NCBI RefSeq assembly: GCF_947242115.1
Contig: NC_074728.1
Coordinates: 310,001 to 374,000, forward strand
DNA from: Biomphalaria glabrata
Lineage: Eukaryota > Mollusca > Gastropoda > Planorbidae
Direction: 5' to 3'
Length of the DNA: 64,000 nucleotides
Position 1 is the first letter of the stretch, and each line of letters opens with the position of its first letter. The notes under the pieces are model-generated. The model was not told the DNA's origin. It ran no database searches and was given only the letters and a program-made list of their open reading frames with translations. Both the position numbers and the translations under genes were made by a program. This document shows positions 1 to 12,568 of the stretch, one piece after another.

Positions 1-460
1 AGCGATTGAAAAATAAAATAAAGTGAAACATGGTCGTACTTTCACCACACCTTGGCCTTTGATGATAAGTTATCAGCGGCATAATCATAATTATTCTAAT
101 CGCACTTCTATCTCTCAAATGATTTTTTACTACTTCCACCAAACCTTGGCCTTCGATCCGGATAATATTATGATATTACAACCCCCACATCCAATAGAAG
201 CGCTTTAGCTAAGTACATAACCAGATTTACAATATAATATAAGATTTCTCATTAAAAAAACAAAGTGGAAGAGGAAACACTATAAACGCATTAGTAACAA
301 GTCATAAAATGTCAAAAAGCATTCGACACAATCATATTTATATATAAAATATTTAATTGGGGATGAAGTGACCGGGGGATGAAGTGACCAGGAGATGAAG
401 TGACCAGGGATGAAGTGACCGGGGATGAAGTGACCGGGGATGAAGTGACCGGTCACCTTA
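1..460 (+). repeat. Dispersed repeat ending in a GGGGATGAAGTGACC minisatellite
   Basis: About 460 bases that resemble 47205-47760 along their length. Shared landmarks in the same order are the stretch around TTATCAGC, the pair of 'TTCCACCA..CCTTGGC' blocks, 'AAAATGTCAAAAAG' and the run 'ATATTTAA.TGGGGA'. The 3' part (about 360-455) is a minisatellite of about six 15-base units close to GGGGATGAAGTGACC. The left edge is cut by the window. No coding potential; the short open frames on both strands are shadows. The structure (unique body plus short tandem tail) recalls Helitron-like or pearl-type molluscan elements, but no Helitron end was found. Confidence 0.6.
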
Positions 461-814
461 TGTGAGTTAGAACTAGACACAATCAACAGAACAGTTAAGA
501 GATAGATTCAATAACTCCAGCTGATAACTTCAACAATTTAATGAATAAAAAGGGCCCACCAAGACGACCGAACAACAGTCCAGACCGCATACCGCACTTA
601 ACAGACTAGACATATATTGCATATATCAGAAATATTATCGTTCGCGAAGATGTGACCACTGCCTTATCTATGACGTCCACCTGTAGATAACTTATTGTAA
701 AATAACACATAATAAGAGAAGATGCTAGTTTATTTTCTATTTTCTCTTATTATTTATATAAAATCAAATCTGGTTTGATATATACAGCTCCTCTTTCGCG
801 GTTGAAGATGAACA

Positions 815-981
815 CAATGGAATTCATTCACCAGTCGTAAACAAACAACATTTAGCCACGTAATAATATTGATAAAACACATCACGTGACAGCCTTTATG
901 GATTACGTATTTTGCATAGAAGAGATAGAGAATCACGTGGCTATATGTTGTTTGTTTACGATTGGTGAATGGGGTCCATTC
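815..981. mobile_element. MITE, copy 1 (CACGTG inverted-end family)
   Basis: Short non-coding element with imperfect inverted ends of about 45 bases. The left end includes GTAAACAAACAACATTTAG followed by CACGT; the right end includes CACGTGGCTATATGTTGTTT. The same ends occur in the second copy at 1293-1481. No transposase and no clear target duplication, so the superfamily is not assigned. Confidence 0.65.
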
Positions 982-1292
982 GCATTTCCTGTTTGAATGT
1001 CGCCTTTTGAAAAATCAGCATATAGGCCTACGCCAATATTTTGAGTAGAGCTGAACCATAGGTTCTTGAAACTCTAGGCCAGCAAAAGCGAGCAAGAGCT
1101 CCCTCTCACCGGCCTGATTGAACCGTGTGTTCTGTCTGGCTGAGTGTCTTGTGTCAATTTTGACGCTGTCATTTCCAGTGACAGTGTCGCTGCGGACTCG
1201 CGGACTAGAGTCTCGGTCGGAGGCCGCGTACACAGGGAACCTCTGCCATTTTCCAATAAATACGAAGATGGCTACAAAGTCCAATCATGGTC

Positions 1293-1481
1293 CAATGGAC
1301 CTCATTCACCAATTGTAAACAAACAACATTTAGCCACGTGGTGCTTTATCTCTTCTATATAATTTACGATCTCATGTTTAATTCATGATGGTTGTCACGT
1401 GACATTTTTTTTTCATTGTTTTATCAATAAGATCACGTGACTAAATGTTGTTTGTTTACGATTGGTGAATGAGGTCCATTG
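1293..1481. mobile_element. MITE, copy 2 (CACGTG inverted-end family)
   Basis: 189-base element with inverted ends CAATGGACCTCATTCACC / GGTGAATGAGGTCCATTG, extending inward through a GTAAACAAACAACATTTAG-like block to a CACGTG box. It is better preserved than the copy 310 bases upstream. The CACGTG boxes are E-box-like by sequence only. The target duplication is unclear (flanked by TC on both sides). Confidence 0.7.
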
Positions 1482-4166
1482 TCACTTTATTTTAAAAAAT
1501 TCAAAATATACCTCAAGAAAAGAAACATTGTTTTAAACAAAACAAAAGACAATTTAACTTTGGTTTCATTAGACTGTTTGGAAGAAGAAAAAAATGGACC
1601 AAAAAAAAACAGAACTTGAAGCTGAGATGGACCCTCCTTCCCACCGCTATAAGTGGCATCAAGTGACAACGTCGTAACTACAAAATGTGGGTTGATATAG
1701 CCCACACCACACTGCAATTATTATGATAGCATTTTATTCCCGCTGAAATGTAGAGTACAATTGTGGTCTGTTTGAAATGGGGTCAGTGGGTGAGAGGAGA
1801 ATGACCCGCTGGGTCAGACGTGTCAGTTCATGAGTTCCGTCTGCACGTCTCTGAATCTGTGTGCAGCAGGCGTGTCGAGATTGAGATAATGCGTGTCAAA
1901 TTTGCCGCCTTCAAATTAAGGGGACATAAATATAAGTAGTATAGGAACAAGGACTGCGTGCTAACAGTTATTATTATAAGACTAAGTAGTTTCAAATTTT
2001 ATTCTTGCATACAAGCTGCTTACAATCCATTTTTGTATCAAAGACTAGACACTGAGGAGTCTTACCAAATTTAAGCATATAATAGGAAGGAATAAATCCA
2101 GGAACAAAACCAGCTATTATTAGCAGGATTTAGTTGCCAGACTTGTAAATTTTTGGATTTGAGTGGGTGCCATTCCCATGATTTCCATTTATGTTTTACA
2201 GGCGGCGATACCGATAATTATTCTTACCAATATTTAAAAATATTATATCAAGGATCACAGCAGGGACCCCTTTGTAGTGAACACCAGTAATGTCCAAACA
2301 TTTTTAGAACGTGGGTAAAAAAAAAATAATTACCGACTCATGGATCAATCCCCCCCCCCTCCAAAAAAAAAAAAAAGTAGAAGTCGAATCCAAGGTTAGC
2401 GAGCTTCAGCAGACTCATTCACTGTGGGTCAATGTTTCATTGGGTTGGATAGAATGGCAAAGTGGGCCGGAAAAAGCCCCCGGCCCCTATGCTGGAAATC
2501 GCTGGCCCACACAATATGACATTGCGTCAATTCATTACACTTAGATCAGAACCACCTATTCGAACATCACAAGTCTATAATGACATTGTGTGCAGTAATA
2601 GCACTTAGGTCGAGACAAAGTACACCACAATGTGATAGCATGTCAACTCATCACACTTAGGTCAGGACCTTCTCGTACGCCACTAAATTTATACAATAAA
2701 TGTGAACAGTTATCACATCAAAATTTTATTTTAACATTAACACTATGATTGAATTTTTTAAATTTAAAAATATTTAAAAGCAAATTTATATAGCAGCTCT
2801 ATTTGCCTTTCTTAAACATTCGTCCATAGAAAATACTTCTTAGAATATGTTTTATTAAAGTTAGGTGACATTTCCTATCAAAATTACTTGCATCTTTTAA
2901 CTGATAGAAATCGATAAATAATGTGTTGGTCAGATGAAATGCACGTGTGATTATAGAAATACATTGTAAAGCATTAATGAGACAGACATTGCTTAGGCCA
3001 AAACCTAAGCTAAAAAGAGTTGCTAAAGCCATAATTTTAATTATCTATAATCTAAATAAAAAGTTAAGTTATAATCTAAATAGTACGAGTTACTAAAGTC
3101 ATAATTAAAATAAAAGAGCTGCTTAAGTCCTAATCATAAAGTTATATATTATATCTAGACTGGAAACCGGAAACTAATTCTTATCCATGATTGATCGATT
3201 CACACACACACACACAGATATATATTATATACGCAACTCTTATTCAAGCTCTAATAGAAGTCGCTCCAATCAATCTTTTCTGTCTTAGAAAAGAAATGAT
3301 CTTTATCTTATCTTTAGTTTTCAAAGTTTAGAAATAATGTCTTATCTTTAGTTTTCAAAGCTTAGAAATAATGCAAAATCATTTCTCGGATTTTCTTTAG
3401 AATGGACTATTAATCATATAACTATATATTCAAGCTAATATTTGAAACAAAGCCATTTCCTGTTAGTTTACATTGAGATGTTTCAAAAAAGCTAGCTCGA
3501 AATAGTTCATGTCTGTTGCTTTTAATCATCTATGTACATTTAAATAGATTGATTACCTAGATCTTTCTAGATTATGTATCAAGAAATTGCAAAATAATAA
3601 TTATAAAACGAGAGTAATCTTATTTTTGATGTTCAATTACTAGTTCTAAATCTAAAAATTAAATTATATGTCACAAAGGTTAGATTGGGGAGGGGGTATT
3701 ATTATTCAGAAAAATATTAAAGTTTTTTAACTATTTCTAGGTAAAAAGATAGAAGAAGAGACGTTGACGATTTAAATGTAACATTCAAACTAATAATGTA
3801 ACACGATAATATAATGAAACTAAAGTGAAAACGTGAGAATTTGATCACAAACAAAAAAGAGAACAGAGGAAAAAAAAAAGAAACATGCAGAAGAGAACAT
3901 AAAAATCGGGGTAAGGTTATTAGAGATACATGGGAATTAAAAGTGTTATTCTATATTGTGGTGTTGTATGTGCAGTCATTGCTTGAAACTTTTGATGCAG
4001 CAACAACTGTTGTGAATGTCTGAGAGTTTCACTTACCTTACGGCTAATTGGATTGCTCTTTCCAACCTTACAGTGGCAGACGTCAATTGCAGCACGATTA
4101 AGGAGATTAAGCATCATAGTGTGTGTGTGAGTTTGTGTGAGTGCATTAAGTGTGTATGTGTGTGTC
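1482..4166. other. Non-coding stretch, nothing recognised
   Basis: AT-rich DNA with homopolymer runs, short partial repeats of an 'ACACTTAGGTCAGGACC'-like phrase (about 2520-2680) and a small CA microsatellite near 3200-3216. Open frames are short and show no recognisable motif. No exon with convincing splice sites was found. Confidence 0.5.
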
Positions 4167-4450
4167 CAGGGCCGGCCTTAGATAATTGCAGGCCTTATGC
4201 AAAGTGAATTTGGTATCCCCATATCAAATCAAAAAAAATATTTTAAAAAACGCGAAAAAGAAAATTAAGCAATTTATTTAAAACCTAGTCAGGCTACCTG
4301 GCTAGTATATACTAACAATAAGATTGGGCACAAGTTTTGCTATTTTTTCTTTAAAAAAATGTTTTAAGTCCTGTGCGATGCCCCCGCCAATTGTAGCCCC
4401 CCCTAGGCCTCGGCGGCTGTCTTGTTTGTCTATGCCAAAGGCCGACCCTG
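4167..4450. mobile_element. Short hAT-like MITE (CAGGGCCGGCC ends)
   Basis: Inverted ends CAGGGCCGGCCTTAG / AAAGGCCGACCCTG bound 284 bases of non-coding sequence. CAGGG-type ends with GGCC are typical of hAT non-autonomous elements. It sits in a TG-rich microsatellite, so the expected 8-base target duplication cannot be read cleanly. Confidence 0.6.
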
Positions 4451-4589
4451 ATGTGTGTTTTAAGTGCGTGCGTATAATAATTAGTAATTTAAATAATTAA
4501 AAGTTTTTGGGACGGGTAAGATGCATTCGATTATATTTGTAAAAAGAAGAAAAATAGAAGAAAAAAATCTGCATTGTAGCTATAAATTA

Positions 4590-5140
4590 AATCTAGAGAA
4601 CGAAGAAGATCTAGATCTACATAGATTCTAGTAGATAGACTAAATATATAAAAATAGATCTAGATTCTAGTTAAACTAGTAGATGTAGTTCTAGAGATCT
4701 TTATTTCATTGAGCATCAAATGAAAACTAGAAAATGCTAAAAGATCTAGATCTAGTAATCGATCTAGACTCTATATGACTATATCTAGATCTACAATAAA
4801 TCTCTCATAGATCTAGAGTCTATAATGAGTATGTTTATATAATTTCTTCATTATTTGTAAGATTTCATCATACTTAATGTTATAGACAAATCATTTAGAT
4901 CTAGAAGCTAGTACTCAACTAGTCTAGTAGACTCTATCTATCAGTCTATGTACCTTGCCTACTCTAGTCTCTAGATTCTAGATCTACATTTAGATAATAG
5001 ATCTACTATCATCTAGAATCTAGATCATATATATATATATATATATCTAGTTCTCGATTCTCCTTATGTAGATCTACACGCTCTCCCGACAAGTCAGTTG
5101 ATCTAGATCTATCTAGATTCTATATATCTAGAATCTAAAG
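4590..5140. repeat. TCTAGA/AGATCT-rich simple-sequence region
   Basis: Dozens of overlapping TCTAGA, AGATCT and TAGATCTAG words, with an AT microsatellite at 5027-5046. Smaller patches of the same motif recur at 16.6-16.8, 29.5-29.8 and 30.7-31.8 kb. It is low-complexity rather than a defined tandem array. Confidence 0.75.
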
Positions 5141-6305
5141 ATAGTTATGCAAATGAATTTTAAACTTACGAGGTTCAATGTTAGCTTTTTCTTCTATTTT
5201 TGATTCTAAGAAGAGTCCTACCTTTGAGTAATAAATAATCCAATCTGCTCCAATAATCCGTGCTATTTCAATAATCCAAGTTGTAAGGAATATCCAATAG
5301 TTGAATCACATTAAATTATCCAAAAAAGTAGATGATTGAAAAAGAAATATTGTTCACAAGAACACCAATAACAACACGTCTGCTTCCACTCAAAGTAGGT
5401 CTATTCTAGATCTAGGTGGTCTCAAACTATCTCTACATGAGAAAAAAAAAGTTAACTTCCGGTCAATGCAATGTATTGCTTCGCTTGAATGAATTACGTT
5501 ACGTGTAAAACTAAAGTAGCAGTTGAAATTCGTTCAATATACTGATAATAAGGCGTGTCTTCGAGTCCGAAGATTAATTAGGTATGCAGTATTTCCCGTG
5601 GTTAACCAGTCCCAGCTGCGGCCTACATATTTTGCCACAATTAGCGTAGACAAAACCATTTTCCATTTTGGTGGATTTAGATTTTCTTTTCGCCGTCGAC
5701 ATTAGTCCTCGGCAGTAGATTTTCGTTTGGCCTTAAATGTGTGTCTCGCGGCCTTTGAAAGAGATATCCAGCTGTCTGGATCCGCTGCTTTCTTTAATGT
5801 TCATATGTAATGAGAGAAAATTGACAGTTCTCAAATAAAAAAAAAAGAAACAAAAAAGGTCGACCTGTTGAGCCTATCTAGTATAGCAAGGTCTTATTTT
5901 TTTTAACTCAAAAGACGTCTTTGTTTACATTTTTTTTTTTTTTTTTTTTTGAGGTTTATGTTCCAAAATTTATTTATAATTTAAATGGAAATACAAATTA
6001 GTTTTTTCCCCTGGCAACATTAATAAAACTCCCCTCTCCTTATCACAGGGTTCTTAGCGCTCCTAAAAAAAATAAAAGTCTCCTAATATTCTACTAAAAA
6101 TTGCCAGAATTCTCCTAAAATGTTGTCCACTCTCCCAATAATTTTTAAAAAAATTAGAATCTTGCTTATTTCTTGCTAAAAATGTGGGTGGAAAACAACA
6201 ACAGGTAACTAGGCATTCTGATCGCATGACGTTACGGGCTGGCTGTGTTAATGAGCTGACCAGTGACGCGACGCGTTTACACCGCCTTTTACCGTGACCT
6301 CCGTG

Positions 6306-6342
<37 letters not shown>

Positions 6343-6917
6343 GTTGAATGTGCCGGGACCCGCGACCTCGTGATTGAAGATGACCTTGACTCAAGCAAGC
6401 ATTTGACCTGGCAGCGTAGAAATGGTTGTTCCCTTTCATTGTTACGACTGAAGGCGCGCTAGATCTAGTCTGTAGTGATTATTGTCTATAATTAGAGCAA
6501 TTACCAGCCTAATGTGTGGACAACACCCCTCCGGGCCCTCCCACAACCCTTACCTAAAATCTTCTTATTCTAACTGTAAGAGTGACTTCGCGTAGAAAGT
6601 CCGTAAATCATCTAGCTAGAAATAGTATCTAGATTGATTTAGATATACGTTAGATCTAGAGAAGACGATTCGCACCTAACCTGAAAACTCCATAATTTTA
6701 GTCAATTCAATGATCTCTATGAATTTAGGAAATTTAGGCACTTTTTTGACAAGACGGAAAATTAGGCACTGGATAATAGGCACTCTTTAATTAGCGACCT
6801 TAATTTTGAAAATAATTTTAAGATTTTAATGTATATTTCATCCTTAGACCATGGGCTATCGGTGACGTTCTAAAAAAAATAGCAACTATAACGATTCTTA
6901 CTGAATTTTCTTGATAT
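5141..6917. other. Non-coding stretch with CT microsatellite
   Basis: No gene recognised. A (CT)n run lies at about 6308-6340 inside a more GC-rich patch (6200-6460), and a T-run near 5930-5950. Open frames at 5523 and 6248 are short and low-complexity. Confidence 0.5.
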
Positions 6918-8909
6918 AAAAGAAAAGCTGACAAAACGGGGGGAAATGACAATCATGAGAATGTGTGGAAAAAAATGACTCCGGATTAAGAGCCATTATA
7001 AAATGATGATTCTCCTCTCATTTCTTCACCTCCGTAGCCCTCCCCCCTCCACGCACTCCCATTAAAAGGAGAGGATTTGTCGCGGGTAGATGTTGAGCTA
7101 TGTCGTGAAAATGAGGCAATGAGTCTCAAAGCTACACACTGGAGTTAAGGGCAGGGAACAGCATTGTATACCAAGGTGTTAAAATTAGAGTGGGAATGGG
7201 GATCATATACTGATCAACTTACGTAGTATTCATATTTTATAAACAGTCTTAATCTCTATTATCAACACTCCTTCTTTCTATTTTTAATGGGTAGCCTCTT
7301 TACGAAGATCTATTGTGTGAGTGTATATGTGTGTTACCTCCTTCAAATATTATTTGTGGTAATTAATATTTATTGAATATATATGTAAATTTATGTAATA
7401 TAATATTTAAATAAAAGGTATATGGTTGGAAATTGTAAAACGGCTAGAAATCACGATCAAATATGTTTTGAAAAGACAGATGAGTTAAACATTTCTATGT
7501 CATGTTTTTTTAATGGAATATTGGTCTCTTATAGATACTTAGTCTGCTTATAGCAGATTGTTGATGTTCCAATTTAACCCCGCCTTCTCTATCATAAACC
7601 AAATTTAATATATGGCCTATTTACTACAATTTTCGAGAAGGTATGATATTCCCCCATTCCTTTTGTGTTCAGTACCACATACAATTTTTTGCTCTTTAGA
7701 ATGAAAAATAAAAAAGTCAAAAAAGGTTTCATACACACATTATTAAACAAACACTTACACACACACAGTCAATTGTTGATTAAAACAACAACAACAACAC
7801 TCGTTTCCCTTTCAACACTGCCCAATGAAATTTAACTATCTGCATTTCCTTTATATTATTATTTGTATTACTGTTATTAACATTATGATGGTTAAAACTG
7901 AAATTCGTCTACCAAAGTTTTTGAAAGCTCTGCAAAGCCTATAAAATTGAACTCCCCAAACGTCCATTTGTACTATATGCTGATCTACTTTCCTTACACC
8001 GCCAGTGTGTAGCCTTGAGACTCATTACGTAATTTTCACGGCCAAGTTCAACATCTACCCACGACTAATCCTCTCCTTTTAGTGGGAGTGCGTGGAAAAG
8101 GGGGGGGGGGGGGGGGCTAAAGGGCATTACGTGCGTTACTTCGAGGTTTAAACAAGACCAATCGTTGTTATCGCTATAACAATAGGCAATATGTCTCGGT
8201 TTTTATGTTAATAAACTAATACAAGTATTTAGTTTATAATCAATACAATAGTAATTCAAATATCTATAGTTCTCTCTTTTTATATTAATTAAAAATGAAC
8301 AATTCTACTTGGAAGATCTAATTTTGTGAGTATAAGTGTGTGTTAAAAATTTCTTTATCAATGTTTTGAGAAAATTGGTCTCATATGAATACTTATTCAG
8401 CGCTTATTCAGCGGTAGAGTTCTTACAATGAGTCAGGCTCCCTTACACAGGCGACTTTCTCACAAGAAATAAAGGTTTATGAGCCGATCATCATCCACAT
8501 CTTTACCGCCCCTCCCCGTTTTAAAAGTACTACCCCCCCCTTCCCTTTTCAGGAGCACTTCTTAAGGGTTAAAGTAGATGAGGAGAGAGCGATTATATTT
8601 ATCATGAATACTCTCCGACATAATATATAATAAATATTTTATAATATTATTTAATCTAACGTATTTACATTGGTAACTAAACATGTACACAAATCGCGTA
8701 ATTATCAATTTCAAAAACTCATCCGACAACCATAGGGGTTGGTGATGGAGGTGAAGCAATGAGCGGAGAATCATCTCTACCTCCCCTCCCCTGAATCATG
8801 TGATGTCTATATTATATAATGACTCTTAATCCGGAGTGTTGTTGTTGTTTTTTTGCCACACATTCTCATGATTATATTTTTCCCCCGTTTTGTTTCAGCT
8901 TTTCTTTTG
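6918..8909. repeat. Large imperfect fold-back (inverted repeat) with interrupted right arm
   Basis: Two pairs of inverted segments nest correctly: 6918-7032 with 8747-8909, and 7047-7142 with 8002-8100. Shared words include 'GACTCCGGATTAAGAG' against 'ACTCTTAATCCGGAGT', and 'CACGCACTCCCATTAAAAGG' against its slightly changed complement. Left-arm segments are 15 bases apart; right-arm segments are about 650 apart, so the right arm has gained an insertion. Parts of that insert (about 8260-8410) look like a direct repeat of 7260-7560. No transposase seen. Confidence 0.6.
8101..8118 (+). repeat. Poly-G tract
   Basis: An uninterrupted run of G directly at the break in the right arm of the fold-back. 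It may be an assembly-sensitive spot. Confidence 0.8.
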
Positions 8910-9054
8910 TAACACTCGATGCTGGGTACATCAAACTCTTTAATAACACATAACACACAATAGGAGCTTGCTTACCGAGGGGAATAGCTCTATATACAAA
9001 CACATAAACACAATGTCAACATCTCTATATTTTTCTTTCTCTTATTCTCTCTCT

Positions 9055-9502
9055 TTGTGTGTTTCTCTCTCTCTCTCTCTCTCTCGTCGTTCGGTATGCT
9101 TTGATTCTACTATCCTCCCTTTGTTTCTACAAAACTTTATTTAAAAAAAAAAAAGAAGATAGCTACAAGAGCAATTAATCAATGGCGTCTCAGCATTGCA
9201 CGGGACCCTGGGCGAGTACCAAAAGGGACACGAATATTTGTACGATGGACTAAAGGTGTCGAAAGATTCTCTTTGTGGTGGGGCTCCAATCTCTCTCTTT
9301 CTTTTTCCCTCTAAGCCTTAATCTCTCTCTTATTCTCTATCTCTTCCCCCCTTTCTATCTCATTCCTTCGCTCTATCTCTTTTCTCTATCTCTTTTCTCT
9401 CTCTCCCTCTATTTCTCTCCTTTTTCCTCTCTTTGACCCCCTCTCTCTCTCTCTCTCCCTCTTTCTCTCTCTATTTCTCTCTCTCTCTCTCTCTCTCTCT
9501 CG
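9055..9502 (+). repeat. Polypyrimidine (CT-rich) region
   Basis: Two (CT)n cores (about 9064-9085 and 9440-9500) with CT-rich DNA between them. The open frame at 9433 is a shadow of this repeat. Confidence 0.8.
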
Positions 9503-9885
9503 TTGTAGTCTTGACCTGGTACGCTTTTCGCGCCATTTGTCACGTGAGCCATTTGTCGATAAACTCTTTGTCCAGTGAACTAATTATTGTTTTCAAAGAA
9601 TTGTCATTGAATCTTCTTCAGAGTTAACATACGTTTTATATTTGACGGACAGGCGTGGGAGCTCCAGTTGCACACGTTCACAGACCACGGGGAATTTCAG
9701 ACAGACACAAATGACCGCCACTCCAGCCAAGGGTCTCTGATGGCGGCCCCATTTGTGGAACGGCGTGTCGGACTTTTTGAACTGGGACTGGGGTGTGTGT
9801 GTGTGTCAGGTGTACCTTTCATTCTCAACATGGAGAATAAAAAAAAACATAAACAAAACACATAACAAAAACAAAACAAAAAACG

Positions 9886-10385
9886 GACAGAAGCGAGGCT
9901 CACTACCCGATGTTCGCCTATCTGCTTCCACTAACATTTCTACCGAGGCGCCACCTTAAGGTCAGGGGGATCTGGAATTAACTCGGTGTCATTGAACCAG
10001 CTGTCTCTGCACCATTTGTCGTGGCGCCTTTATTGACCTCAACCTATCCCTTGGTTTGTTAGCCCGTTGGGGCACCACTCATGATCGGTCAACCGTCTTC
10101 CTCCTTCCCTCTCTGTTCTTTGCTTTGCGATGTAAAGTTTTACCAAAAATTCTTCCAAAGACAGGCACGTCCATTCTTTTTGTTGTTTTCTAATCGCTTT
10201 CTCTGTCTGCCATAATATTTTTTTTTTACAGTGGTCAGCAGGCCTTTATTAAACGATTATAATGTCTTGAATTACTTTCCTTATTTCCGACCCAGTGCAG
10301 TCTTGCCAATGTTGGCATTATTTTGACGAGAAACTCGTGCGCTAATGGACACACGCGATGGCTTTGTTGAAGCACGGAGATACTT
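9886..10385 (+). repeat. Dispersed repeat, copy with internal insertion
   Basis: Its left part (about 9886-10035) and right part (about 10245-10385) match 25490-25735, where the two parts are contiguous. Examples are 'GAGGCTCACTACCCG' against 'GAGGTTCACTACCCG' and 'TCTTGCCAATGTTG' in both. The copy here therefore carries about 210 extra bases. A short piece of the same family lies at 13860-13930. Confidence 0.55.
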
Positions 10386-10482
10386 TTGGGCTGTATGACA
10401 CGTTGCGGGGTTGACTGCAGACACTTGGTACTAGATTGACACGTGATATGACGTAATTATTTTCCTTTTTGAAGTAACGTTT

Positions 10483-10670
10483 GTAATATGTAAGATAACT
10501 TTATTGATCCAATCAAATGGAAATTCAGTTTGATACAATTGACACCCTCAGCGTAACTACTGTACAATAACAATATAGATGCACGATATAGATGCATATA
10601 CGAACAACATTCACACACGAAAAACACATACACATGCATAACCAGCGCTTTATAAATAGACTTGAATGTT
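10483..10670 (+). repeat. Dispersed repeat (TTATTGATCCAATCAAATGG family)
   Basis: Matches 14495-14650 on the + strand and the complement of about 26800-26985. Shared landmarks are 'GATCCAATCAAATGGAAATT', 'GTAACTACTGTA' and 'AACCAGCGCTTTA'. Non-coding; the 60-124 residue frames over these copies are shadows. Confidence 0.65.
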
Positions 10671-12369
10671 TATTTTAATGTCATCCAGGGTCTATTATTA
10701 CTGAATGTTTTAATTTTCTTCTTTGATATAATTATTTTTTCACAGAACTGGATGTACGAATTAACAGTTGTGGTAAGTTCATCTGTCTGGGCAGTTGTTT
10801 ACAAACATGTCCCAATCTGTTTGCTCCAGGCAACTTTGTGGCTGTAAAACAGCGTCGTCAGACCATGACTGGATGGACTGTACTTCGGGTTTTTTTTTGT
10901 TTTTAAAACCGATTTGTACACGGGTGTAAGTTTGGTCCGACTCTCCGAGGGGAAATAACAATCGAGATGTGTAGGCCATTTTTATGTTGCTATAACACAT
11001 GTCCAAGGTTTTATCGTGCCTTGTGGGACAATTGACATATTGACTTTATGTTGGCAAGTGTTGAGCTAACGATAGATGATTGAAATCTCCCATAACTAGT
11101 CGGACAGCATCAGAACTATTTGTCCCAAGTATATGTACAATGTTTAGTACCGGTTATATGTTTTGCTGCTTTCTCTGTGTTGGCTGTGGGTTTTATATAC
11201 ACAAGTATGATGTAAAATTGTGTAGTTCAATATCGGTCGTGCACACTTTAGTTTTGATTGAGATATTGAAATGTAAGATAATATAAGGTTGCGCAACAAG
11301 ATCCACTTTATTTAGAATCTTATAATGGCAAGCGATTATAGATCTAATTGTTATAACAATAAGCTACATATTAGAAATTTAGTTTTCGGTTTTTCAACAC
11401 CGGGAAATATAGATATATTTAAAAATCTGAATTTTTTTACAATTTCTTGTAGTAGCGGTATCGTAATATTATTGGGTTGGAAAGATTCCATGTCTCTTGC
11501 AAAGCAACACCAAGTATGCAACGAATCCTCCAACCATTTATAACCTTGACCTTGTGCTAGTACACGTAGGGAAAAGAATAAGGCCACCAGACGTCTGCAC
11601 ATACACGCAGACAACTCTTACTACCTGTCATGTCTGGGTGTCAAGTTTTAGTCTCGCCGCTAGGGGTGGGGGGGGGGTTAGAATATAGAATATCTAATCA
11701 GAGACAACATAACAAGTTTATAATAGATTTTTAAAAAAATCGGCTCATAATTTATGGCTTTACAATCAATGATTGTAAATAGCCTACTTGGTAATGTACC
11801 GATCAATAATTCGTATCTTTCATATCTTATCTAATACAGACGTTACTTCAAAAAAGAGGATGATTACACAATTGTAGGTAATCAGTAGTGTAGCAATCAA
11901 TCAGTGTTGGTAATTAACAATATACCAGTCAGTGATTGTAGGTAAAAGATTATTTGTTTTATGTTTGATCACAAAAAGCCAAGATTTGATTTGGAATAGT
12001 TTATTTTGGGAAAGGGGGCGATATGGTATAACCATTACTTTTTTTTTTGACGGTACGCACCGCTACGTCGTACCGGCACCTTTTTCAATGTGGGCAAAAA
12101 AAATTACTTTTCTTGTATTTTAACGTTTATTATTAATTTATAAATAGTTAAAAGTAAGGCAACCCATCACTGAGTGCCGGCATCTAGTTTCTTTTTACAA
12201 AAATAAAAAGCAGTGGGTCAGACCATTAACTTATTGGCACTAGTCGCCGTGGTCTATATTAAATCATGATGTTTTGCACTGAGCCGACTTCTGCACTGAT
12301 CGCGAAGGACCCGCTCGGGAAAGACAGCCTTATGAACTCTCCGTGACTTACGCCTTCTTGGATGTAGCG
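10671..12369. other. Non-coding stretch, nothing recognised
   Basis: No gene seen. A fragment beginning 'ACAGACGTTACTTCAAAAAAG' near 11838 is shared with 59498 and, more diverged, with 14251. Open frames up to 87 residues have no recognisable motif and no supporting splice context. Confidence 0.45.
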
Positions 12370-12568
12370 CAGCGGTTCTCAACCTTTTATGCTCAGCGAC
12401 CCCTTTTTACAATCCCCCACTTAGCCGCGACCCCCCCCCCCCCCGCACACACACAGCTATAGAAGAATAGACATTTAACAATCAATTTTTTCAATGGTCT
12501 TTGGCTACCCCTGGCAAATCGTCAATCGACTCTCAAGGGAGTCGCGACCCACAGGTTGAGAACACCTG
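12370..12568. mobile_element. Short hAT MITE (CAG.GGTTCTCAACC ends)
   Basis: 199-base element with ends CAGCGGTTCTCAACC / GGTTGAGAACACCTG, flanked by an exact 8-base target duplication ATGTAGCG (12362-12369 and 12569-12576). The 8-base duplication and CAG...CTG ends place it in the hAT superfamily. Non-autonomous; contains a C-run and CA repeat. Confidence 0.88.

Noticed and set aside
360-455. CRISPR-like array
   Set aside because: The units are contiguous 15-base minisatellite copies with no spacers, in a eukaryotic context.
1015-1362. Overlapping 60-89-residue frames in the GC-richer patch between two MITEs
   Set aside because: Four frames overlap on both strands, a sign of composition and not coding; no motif recognised.
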